Assembly (NCBI GenBank): GCA_012520835.1 | Contig: JAAYNN010000040.1 | Coordinates: 1-5,148 of the forward strand | Direction: 5' to 3' | Length of the DNA: 5,148 nt | Source: Dehalococcoidales bacterium | Lineage (GTDB): Bacteria; Chloroflexota; Dehalococcoidia; Dehalococcoidales; UBA5627 | In this document: piece after piece, positions 1 through 5,148 of the stretch | Layout of the letters: each line of letters begins with the position of its first letter | How positions within the stretch are numbered: position 1 is the first letter of the stretch | Notes under the pieces: generated by a model | What the model saw: only the letters and a program-made list of their open reading frames with translations | Databases searched by the model: none | Told to the model about the DNA's origin: nothing | Made by a program: the position numbers and the translations under genes

Positions 1-242
1 ATCCAATCAATTGTTAATTACATTTAAAATAATATTCTTCAGACACTACAATCTGATAACACTAAAAATTATATTTTCCGGCCTAGCGAGAGATAATATG
101 AGAAATAGCGCGAGATGTTATGTAAAGAATAAGCGGGGGGATTTTTAAGAGCGGATTTTTCGGGAAGGATATGACACGGCTGTACAAATGTCTACAGGGT
201 GTCAACAGATATGTCCAGGGCAAATAACGAAGAGAAAGATTT
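1..242. other. Non-coding left flank
   Basis: This AT-rich stretch lies downstream of the tRNA cluster, which is transcribed leftward. I see no open frame with a ribosome binding site or a recognisable protein. The only structure is an interrupted hairpin at 172-204 and an imperfect direct repeat (TAGCGAGAGAT at 84-94, TAGCGCGAGAT at 106-116, 22 bp apart). A gene could continue beyond position 1, but nothing here shows its end. Confidence 0.6.
172..204 (-). repeat. Interrupted hairpin downstream of tRNA-Cys
   Basis: An outer 6-bp stem (TGACAC at 172-177 with GTGTCA at 199-204) and an inner 5-bp stem (CTGTA at 180-184 with TACAG at 193-197) are separated by a small internal loop, with an 8-nt apical loop. 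The hairpin begins about 39 nt past the encoded CCA of tRNA-Cys on the minus strand, so it could be the 3' end structure of the tRNA transcript. No uridine run follows it on either strand, so a classical intrinsic terminator is not supported. Confidence 0.4.
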
Positions 243-318
<76 letters not shown>

Positions 319-327
319 CCGTTGTTA

Positions 328-402
328 TGGAGCGGAAGACGAGATTCGAACTCGCGACCTCCTCCTTGGCAAGGAGGCATTCTACCGCTGAACTACTTCC
401 GC
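328..402 (-). tRNA. tRNA-Gly (anticodon GCC)
   Basis: The acceptor stem is GCGGAAG (402-396) with CTTCCGC (338-332). The anticodon stem CCTCC/GGAGG holds the loop TTGCCAA, with anticodon GCC complementary to 368-370. The T-arm is GCGAG-TTCGAAT-CTCGT with one G-U pair. The discriminator is U (331), and CCA is encoded at 328-330. It is the third gene of the cluster, 12 bp after tRNA-Leu and 10 bp before tRNA-Cys, and reads GGC and GGU codons. Confidence 0.97.
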
Positions 403-414
403 ACATGCTCCATT

Positions 415-500
415 TGGTGCCGAGAGAGAGATTTGAACTCTCACAAGCTTACGCTCACTAGCCCCTCAAGCTAGCGTGTCTGCCATTCCACCATCTCGGC
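415..500 (-). tRNA. tRNA-Leu (anticodon GAG)
   Basis: This is a class II tRNA of 86 nt including the encoded CCA (415-417). The acceptor stem is GCCGAGA (500-494) with TCTCGGC (425-419), and the discriminator is A (418), as expected for leucine tRNAs. The anticodon stem CTAGC/GCTAG encloses TTGAGGG, with anticodon GAG complementary to 465-467. A long variable arm is visible as GAGC-GTAA-GCTT, with a GUAA tetraloop. The T-arm is GAGAG-TTCAAAT-CTCTC. It reads CUC and CUU codons. Only 1 bp separates it from the CCA end of tRNA-Trp, so the two must be separated by processing of a common transcript. Confidence 0.97.
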
Positions 501-501
501 A

Positions 502-578
502 TGGCAGGAGTGAGAGGATTCGAACCCCTGACCGACGGTTTTGGAGACCGCTGCTCTACCGGGCTGAGCTACACTCCT
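502..578 (-). tRNA. tRNA-Trp (anticodon CCA)
   Basis: The acceptor stem is AGGAGTG (578-572) with CACTCCT (512-506), the discriminator is G (505), and CCA is encoded at 502-504. The anticodon loop is CTCCAAA, with anticodon CCA complementary to 542-544, on a GCGGT/ACCGT stem. The T-arm is AGGGG-TTCGAAT-CCTCT. It reads the single tryptophan codon UGG. It is the first gene of the cluster: its 5' end lies 22 bp from the -10 element of the promoter at 601-630, so the primary transcript has only a short leader. Confidence 0.97.
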
Positions 579-600
579 AGGACTCCATCTAGCAGCATTT

Positions 601-630
601 ATGATACTACGAGAATACCGTAGTTGTCAA
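601..630 (-). promoter_or_regulatory. Promoter of the tRNA cluster
   Basis: On the minus strand a perfect -35 TTGACA (complement of 625-630) is followed by 18 bp and a -10 TATCAT (complement of 601-606; five of six match the housekeeping sigma consensus). Predicted initiation is near 594, about 16 nt before the mature 5' end of tRNA-Trp. The match and the placement fit a strong stable-RNA promoter driving all four tRNAs. The call rests on sequence match only. Confidence 0.75.
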
Positions 631-693
631 AAACAAGGATGTTCTTCCAGGGTATTTTAACTGGATTTACCATATTGAAAATCGGTTTCCGTT

Positions 694-715
694 GCAGCGA
701 TAATTATATCGCTGC
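694..715. repeat. Perfect 9-bp inverted repeat 3' of tetR
   Basis: The arms GCAGCGATA (694-702) and TATCGCTGC (707-715) are perfectly complementary around the 4-nt spacer ATTA. It lies 37 bp past the tetR stop codon, between tetR and the tRNA promoter. As RNA it would make a stable hairpin at the end of the tetR message and may act as its terminator or 3' stabiliser. No clean uridine tract follows on the minus strand (AACGGAAACC, then ATTTTC), so a standard intrinsic terminator is doubtful. A palindromic protein-binding site is the alternative. Confidence 0.55.
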
Positions 716-752
716 CAAATGTAGATGCTGTAAAAATTATCATAATCCTTGT

Positions 753-1370
753 CTAAGGCTTTTTGGCTATCCCGTCCAGGAATATGTCTATGGCTTGTTT
801 AAGGTATTGTTCGGTTGTAAGATTGCTGGCGGGGAAAAAATCTTGAGATATAAAATGCATAATCGCCGTGTACATCATGGTATGTGCAGCAATATCGGTG
901 TTGTGAGGTTTCAGATTTCCGGCGGCAATATTAGCTTCGAGATATTCGCTTATCAGCCTGATTCCTTCTGCCGGGATGGCAGACCATGCTTTATTGAGGG
1001 AGGGGTTGATGCGCATTTCATTGAGCACTATATTGACAAGCTCTCTTCTGCTTATCAGCAATTTGTAGAATTTCAAGGCAATTTCATAGAGAACATCGCG
1101 TACCGGTTTATTGCCCTTGATGGTTAACGTTTTGCGCAGTGGTTCCAGAAAGTTGTGCTTTTCGAATACCGCCACCAGAAGTTCATCCTTGCCGGCAAAA
1201 TAGTGATACATCAACCCGAGGGAAGTGCCGGCGGTCTCGGAGATGTCTTTGATGGTGGTGTTGCCGAAACCTTTTTCGGAAAATAATTTCAGGGCTGTGT
1301 CGATAATCTGGTTGCGCCGCATAGCGGCCTGTTCCGCTTTGGTCAGCTTTTTTTCGCTTTCTGTATCCAT
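753..1370 (-). CDS. TetR/AcrR-family transcriptional repressor
   Basis: A 205-residue protein of typical TetR length. The N-terminal DNA-binding domain spans about residues 18-65: RRNQIIDTALKLFSEKGF, then the helix-turn-helix TIKDISETAGTSLGLMYHYF (39-58), then the AGKDELL segment that usually closes the domain. The remaining ~140 residues are all-helical and variable, as expected for the ligand-binding and dimerisation domain, so the effector cannot be read from sequence. The ATG at 1368-1370 is chosen because the next internal Met (residue 17) has no ribosome binding site. The Shine-Dalgarno for the chosen start is weak (GAGTGAG, 7 nt upstream). The stop is TAG (753-755). The gene has its own consensus promoter with an operator-like palindrome in the leader, so autorepression is likely. 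It is divergent from an M16 peptidase gene, a possible second target. No gene symbol is justified. Confidence 0.92.
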   Translation of the reverse strand: MDTESEKKLTKAEQAAMRRNQIIDTALKLFSEKGFGNTTIKDISETAGTSLGLMYHYFAGKDELLVAVFEKHNFLEPLRKTLTIKGNKPVRDVLYEIALKFYKLLISRRELVNIVLNEMRINPSLNKAWSAIPAEGIRLISEYLEANIAAGNLKPHNTDIAAHTMMYTAIMHFISQDFFPASNLTTEQYLKQAIDIFLDGIAKKP

Positions 1371-1382
1371 TTAAATGCTCAC

Positions 1383-1412
1383 TCAATAATGTTCATTGAA
1401 TAATCATTCAAT
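1383..1412. promoter_or_regulatory. Probable TetR operator in the tetR leader
   Basis: The core is a perfect 7-bp inverted repeat, ATTGAAT (1395-1401) and ATTCAAT (1406-1412), around AATC. An overlapping second palindrome pairs TCAAT (1383-1387) with ATTGA (1395-1399), so two operator units may sit side by side sharing a half-site. They lie between the predicted tetR start of transcription (about 1420) and the tetR start codon (1370), a classic position for an autoregulatory site that blocks early transcription. Binding by this particular TetR protein is inferred from symmetry and position. Confidence 0.6.
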
Positions 1413-1426
1413 ATAATTGCAGTATT

Positions 1427-1454
1427 ATTATAGCATGGGAAAGCGCTCTGTCAA
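1427..1454 (-). promoter_or_regulatory. tetR promoter
   Basis: On the minus strand there is a perfect -35 TTGACA (complement of 1449-1454), a 16-bp spacer and a perfect -10 TATAAT (complement of 1427-1432). Initiation would fall near 1420, giving a leader of about 50 nt that contains the operator palindromes. An unrepressed full-consensus promoter for a regulator gene suggests that tight repression is needed, which fits autoregulation. Confidence 0.75.
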
Positions 1455-1498
1455 TATGGTTGGTGACAAAATTTCAGTGTCCAATCACTGGCAAAGGG

Positions 1499-1527
1499 TT
1501 GTCAAGGGCGTTTATCACCGGTATAAA
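1499..1527 (+). promoter_or_regulatory. Candidate distal promoter for the M16 peptidase
   Basis: TTGTCA (1499-1504; five of six) and TATAAA (1522-1527; five of six) are separated by the ideal 17 bp. Initiation near 1534 would give an untranslated leader of about 146 nt containing the nested inverted repeat at 1572-1639. The -10 overlaps the palindrome at 1510-1528, so a protein bound there would occlude it. This is a motif match only. Confidence 0.5.
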
Positions 1528-1528
1528 C
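1510..1528. promoter_or_regulatory. Palindrome over the distal M16 promoter
   Basis: GTTTAT (1510-1515) and ATAAAC (1523-1528) form a 6-bp inverted repeat around a 7-bp centre that contains the self-complementary ACCGGT. The position over the candidate spacer and -10 element is where a repressor operator would be expected. Its sequence differs from the palindrome in the tetR leader, so if both are real they may bind different proteins. Confidence 0.4.
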
Positions 1529-1571
1529 GTGGCATGTTATAATTCAGCATAATCCCTGTCAACCGTAGACT

Positions 1572-1639
1572 TTACATAAACTGCCATTAAAGGCACACGG
1601 GGTATCATTATTCTCAGCCTGTTGGCACTCTTTATGTAA
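1572..1639 (+). repeat. Nested inverted repeat in the M16 leader
   Basis: TTACATAAA (1572-1580) is perfectly complementary to TTTATGTAA (1631-1639). Moving inward, TGCC (1582-1585) pairs with GGCA (1624-1627), and AGGC (1591-1594) with GCCT (1617-1620). This gives about 17 possible pairs in three tiers with small internal loops. If transcription begins at the distal promoter, this would be a structured 5' leader ending about 40 nt before the start codon. I recognise no known riboswitch class. It could instead work as DNA, with the two arms as separate half-sites. Confidence 0.45.
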
Positions 1640-1652
1640 TCTCTGATAAAAT
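1622..1652 (+). promoter_or_regulatory. Candidate proximal promoter for the M16 peptidase
   Basis: TTGGCA (1622-1627; five of six) and TAAAAT (1647-1652; five of six) are separated by 19 bp, slightly long. Initiation near 1658 would leave a leader of about 22 nt, just enough for the Shine-Dalgarno sequence. It competes with the distal promoter at 1499-1527; both or only one may be used. Confidence 0.35.
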
Positions 1653-1666
1653 GACTTCAAACAAAA

Positions 1667-1674
1667 AGGGGGTG
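1667..1674 (+). promoter_or_regulatory. Ribosome binding site fixing the TTG start
   Basis: AGGGGGTG lies 5 nt before TTG at 1680-1682. Its purine-rich core and spacing select this non-ATG codon as the start of the M16 peptidase. No other in-frame start codon is comparably placed. Confidence 0.75.
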
Positions 1675-1679
1675 CCCTG

Positions 1680-2948
1680 TTGTATCAGAAAACAGTACTG
1701 GATAACGGATTAAGAATAGTAACCGAAGGCATGCCGCAAACGAATTCGGTTTCCATATGTATCTTTGCCGGGGTCGGTTCAAGATATGAAAAGGACAAGG
1801 TCGCCGGCGTTTCCCATTTTATCGAGCATCTGTTGTTTCGGGGAACCGATAAGAGGCCGGAAACCAGGTTGATTTCAGAGGCGATCGAGGGTGTCGGCGG
1901 GGTGCTGAACGGCGGAACGGATAAAGAATTGACCGTCTACTGGTGCAAGGTGCCGGCCGCTCACTTTACAACGGCAGTGGATGTGCTTGCGGATATGCTG
2001 CTGCATGCGCGTTTCGAGCCCTCTGACATAGAAAAAGAGCGGCAAATCATCCTCGAAGAAATCAAGATGAACTATGACAACCCCGGGCAGAGAGTCAATC
2101 AACTGATTGACGGCTCTTTGTGGTACGGCAGTCCGCTTGGGAGGGATGTAGCCGGAAGCAAAAAAACGGTCTCTGCCATTACCCGTGAAGAATTATTGGA
2201 ATACAAAAACATGAGCTATCTGCCTTCCAATGCCGTCGTGGCTATTGCCGGGAATGTCGGGCATGACGAAGCGGTGCGGGCAGTCAGTGAATATCTGGGG
2301 TGCTGGGGAAACCGGAAGCACTTTCATAAATTCAAATCCTACCAGTTGAAAGAATGCCCCCATGTAAAAATAGAGAAAAGGAAAATCGAACAGGCGCATC
2401 TCTGCCTGGCACTCCCCGGTTTATCTCGTTTCGATGCGAAACGTTATCACCTCGATATGCTGAATATCATACTGGGGGTGGGGATGAGCAGCCGGCTTTT
2501 TAACGAGGTGCGGGATAAACTGGGGCTGGCTTATACCATTACCAGTTATGCCGAACATCTTTCCGATACAGGCTCTCTGATTGTCTATGCCGGCGTTGAG
2601 CCCGGAAAATTGTCAACGGCAATAAAAGTTATCCTCGAACAGATGGCGATTTTTACCAGGAAAAAGGTTTCGGACGAGGAGCTTGCAAAAGCTAGGGAGA
2701 TGGCAAAGGGCAGGCTGCTGTTACGCATGGAAGAGAACCGCCATGTCGCCAGCTGGCTGGGGACACAGGAAATCCTCAGTAACCGCATCCTTACCGTCGA
2801 TGATGTAGTCGCTATAATCGATGCGGTTACCGCATCCGACATCATGCGAATCGCTAAAGAATTAATGGTTTCGGAGCGGCTGAAACTGGCGGTGGTAGGT
2901 CCTGTCAACAGGGATGAACCGCTGGATGCATTACTGCGTTTTGGATAA
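1680..2948 (+). CDS. M16-family zinc metallopeptidase (insulinase/MPP-like)
   Basis: A 422-residue protein of usual length for a single-subunit bacterial M16B peptidase, related to the mitochondrial processing peptidase beta subunit. It opens with YQKTVLDNGLRIVTEGMP, typical of the family. The inverted zinc motif HxxEH is HFIEH at residues 46-50 (His46 and His50 as ligands, Glu49 as catalytic base). The third ligand lies in ERQIILEEI, probably Glu127. The N-terminal M16 domain covers about 12-160 and the C-terminal M16_C domain about 168-345. The latter carries the conserved SRLFNEVRDKLGLAY block (271-285), whose Arg278 and Tyr285 usually help to bind substrate. All key residues are present, so it should be an active protease, probably of small or unfolded peptides. 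No signal peptide or membrane segment is seen, so it is probably cytoplasmic. It starts at TTG behind a strong Shine-Dalgarno and ends in TAA. It is convergent with groEL. The substrate is unknown. Confidence 0.93.
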   Translation: MYQKTVLDNGLRIVTEGMPQTNSVSICIFAGVGSRYEKDKVAGVSHFIEHLLFRGTDKRPETRLISEAIEGVGGVLNGGTDKELTVYWCKVPAAHFTTAVDVLADMLLHARFEPSDIEKERQIILEEIKMNYDNPGQRVNQLIDGSLWYGSPLGRDVAGSKKTVSAITREELLEYKNMSYLPSNAVVAIAGNVGHDEAVRAVSEYLGCWGNRKHFHKFKSYQLKECPHVKIEKRKIEQAHLCLALPGLSRFDAKRYHLDMLNIILGVGMSSRLFNEVRDKLGLAYTITSYAEHLSDTGSLIVYAGVEPGKLSTAIKVILEQMAIFTRKKVSDEELAKAREMAKGRLLLRMEENRHVASWLGTQEILSNRILTVDDVVAIIDAVTASDIMRIAKELMVSERLKLAVVGPVNRDEPLDALLRFG

Positions 2949-2957
2949 AGGAAGCCA

Positions 2958-2973
2958 TTGACAGAGTTGTCAA
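2958..2973. repeat. Short inverted repeat after the M16 gene
   Basis: TTGACA (2958-2963) and TGTCAA (2968-2973) form a 6-bp inverted repeat around GAGT, starting 10 bp past the peptidase stop codon. Each arm looks like a -35 element, but neither has a good -10 partner. A weak 3' hairpin is possible; no uridine run follows it. Confidence 0.35.
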
Positions 2974-3001
2974 GAGGTCTTTGATGAAATATAGCACCGG
3001 C

Positions 3002-3019
3002 GGACGGGCATGCCCGTCC
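3002..3019. repeat. Perfect 18-bp GC-rich palindrome
   Basis: GGACGGGCA followed by TGCCCGTCC is a perfectly self-complementary 18-bp sequence. As RNA it gives a 7-bp GC-rich stem with a CATG loop. It sits between the converging peptidase and groEL genes and is the best hairpin available to end the peptidase message. No uridine tract follows on the plus strand (CAACAGGAAT), so it may act as a 3' barrier, or be one copy of a dispersed palindromic repeat, rather than an intrinsic terminator. Confidence 0.6.
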
Positions 3020-3029
3020 CAACAGGAAT

Positions 3030-3062
3030 AAAAAACAGGCGTGGCACACAAGCCACGCCTGT
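3030..3062 (-). terminator. Intrinsic terminator of groES-groEL
   Basis: On the minus strand a perfect 11-bp GC-rich stem, ACAGGCGTGGC with GCCACGCCTGT (arms at 3035-3045 and 3052-3062), has a 6-nt loop and runs directly into six T residues (complement of 3030-3035). It lies 41 bp past the groEL stop codon, and the polarity fits groEL only. On the plus strand the A run precedes the stem, so it would not be an efficient terminator for the peptidase gene. Confidence 0.92.
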
Positions 3063-3071
3063 CGCTAATAT

Positions 3072-3091
3072 CTGTCTAAGCCTGTCTAAGC
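3072..3091. repeat. Tandem 10-bp direct repeat
   Basis: CTGTCTAAGC occurs twice back to back (3072-3081 and 3082-3091), between the groEL stop codon and its terminator. A degenerate third unit (TATGTCAG) may follow. It is transcribed as part of the groEL 3' untranslated region. No function is apparent; replication slippage is the simplest origin. Confidence 0.7.
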
Positions 3092-3103
3092 TATGTCAGT
3101 AGC

Positions 3104-4738
<1,635 letters not shown>

Positions 4739-4789
4739 ATTTTACTCTCCTATACTATTAAACTTAATTATTTATCAAAATATTTTCGA

Positions 4790-5083
4790 TTAGCATTTCT
4801 TGGCCAGGATCTGGCTTTCGTTCAAGATCATATATTCCTTGCCGTCGATCTTGATTTCGGTACCGCCGTATTTGGCGTAGACAACGATATCGCCGACTTT
4901 GACATCCATGGCGATTCTCTTGCCTTCATCGGTCATTTTGCCGGGCCCGGCAGCGATTACTTCGCCTTCCATCGGTTTTTCTTTGGCGGTATCGGGCAGG
5001 ACGATTCCGCCCTTAGTCATCTCCTCCCTCTCGATCGGTTTGACGACCACGCGGTCAGCTAACGGTTGCAATTTAATTGACAT
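4790..5083 (-). CDS. groES: Co-chaperonin GroES (Hsp10)
   Basis: A 97-residue protein of standard GroES length; seven copies form the lid of the GroEL chamber. It opens with MSIKLQPLADRVVVKPIE. The mobile loop that contacts GroEL is EEMTKGGIVLPDTAKEKP (about 19-36), with the hydrophobic IVL tripeptide intact. The downstream core GEVIAAGPG, VKVGDIVVYAKYGGTEIKI and EYMILNESQILA is canonical. The C-terminus is KKC; a terminal cysteine is unusual and without obvious meaning. The ATG at 5081-5083 is chosen because a consensus AGGAGG lies 6 nt upstream and the protein begins there in alignment with known GroES. An in-frame upstream Met at 5122 would add 13 unrelated residues and put the ribosome binding site inside the gene. 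It is the first gene of the groES-groEL operon. Confidence 0.97.
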   Translation of the reverse strand: MSIKLQPLADRVVVKPIEREEMTKGGIVLPDTAKEKPMEGEVIAAGPGKMTDEGKRIAMDVKVGDIVVYAKYGGTEIKIDGKEYMILNESQILAKKC

Positions 5084-5089
5084 CCATAT

Positions 5090-5095
5090 CCTCCT
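5090..5095 (-). promoter_or_regulatory. groES ribosome binding site
   Basis: A perfect AGGAGG (complement of 5090-5095) lies 6 nt upstream of the ATG at 5083. It settles the start in favour of the 97-residue GroES rather than the 110-residue extended frame. Confidence 0.9.
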
Positions 5096-5129
5096 TTTTC
5101 GAATTGTTTTTATTAAACTCACAACACTT

Positions 5130-5135
5130 TTTATA
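5130..5135 (-). promoter_or_regulatory. Possible -10 element of the groES-groEL promoter
   Basis: TATAAA (complement of 5130-5135) is the best -10-like hexamer upstream of groES and would start transcription about 40 nt before the ATG. Its -35 partner would lie beyond the right edge of the window, so it cannot be confirmed. An alternative is TTTAAT (complement of 5112-5117), with poor -35 partners. No CIRCE repeat is seen between 5084 and 5148. Confidence 0.3.
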
Positions 5136-5148
5136 TTTTAGCAATCTC

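Larger units (their letters stand above)
1371..1679. other. Divergent tetR/M16 intergenic region
   Basis: This 309-bp non-coding interval separates the two divergent start codons. It holds the tetR promoter and operator, two candidate promoters for the peptidase gene, a palindrome at 1510-1528 and a nested inverted repeat at 1572-1639. TTGACA occurs on the minus strand three times: complements of 1449-1454, 1500-1505 and 1557-1562. The last is followed after 17 bp by TAACAT (complement of 1534-1539), a possible weaker distal tetR promoter. There is also a minor inverted repeat, CAGTG (1475-1479) with CACTG (1486-1490). I see no small gene here. Confidence 0.7.

Noticed and set aside
133..160. 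Repeated G-run plus ATTTTT blocks as a terminator
   Set aside because: The blocks are direct, not inverted, repeats and form no stem.
633..752. 8-bp inverted repeat (ACAAGGAT at 633-640, ATCCTTGT at 745-752) enclosing about 100 bp, as a possible miniature mobile element
   Set aside because: The match does not extend beyond 8 bp, there is no flanking target duplication, and one arm touches the tetR stop codon; chance is likely.
624..1127. A 167-codon plus-strand open frame opposite tetR
   Set aside because: It is largely antisense to the TetR gene, starts over the tRNA promoter and shows no protein-family features.
2585..3049. A 154-codon minus-strand open frame
   Set aside because: It overlaps the 3' half of the M16 gene and crosses the groEL terminator; it has no family resemblance.
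5081..5122. Extended groES start adding 13 residues
   Set aside because: The added residues (MSLIKTIRKRRIW) do not belong to GroES, and the consensus ribosome binding site at 5090-5095 points to the start at 5083.

Overview
The window reads as an ordinary chromosomal segment of an anaerobic Chloroflexota bacterium, most likely in or near the class Dehalococcoidia. The main ground is the GroEL sequence: its N-terminus, the KKWGAP stretch and the block from TPVKGKEQIVQVAT onward resemble Dehalococcoides-type GroEL as I remember it. No database search was possible, so this placement is an inference of moderate confidence.

Layout from left to right. Positions 1-242 are AT-rich and hold no convincing gene, but contain one interrupted hairpin (172-204). 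Positions 243-578 hold four tightly packed tRNA genes on the minus strand, transcribed in the order Trp(CCA), Leu(GAG), Gly(GCC), Cys(GCA). All four encode their 3' CCA, and a near-consensus promoter (601-630) lies just upstream. Next on the minus strand is a TetR-family repressor (753-1370) with a consensus promoter and an operator-like palindrome in its 5' leader. A 309-bp divergent regulatory region (1371-1679) separates it from a plus-strand M16 zinc peptidase (1680-2948). That gene starts with TTG behind a strong Shine-Dalgarno sequence. The peptidase converges on the groES-groEL operon (minus strand, 5083 down to 3104), which ends in a clear intrinsic terminator (3030-3062).

How the parts work together. 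groES and groEL form the usual two-gene chaperonin operon. The TetR regulator is probably autoregulated. Because it is divergent from the M16 peptidase and shares an intergenic region rich in inverted repeats, it may also control the peptidase, but that is inference. The tRNA cluster is an independent transcription unit. I found no CRISPR array, insertion sequence, prophage, defence module or other exotic system. The points most worth a second look are regulatory: the tetR operator and promoter, a nested inverted repeat ahead of the peptidase, the palindromes at 694-715 and 3002-3019, and the apparent lack of a CIRCE element just upstream of groES.
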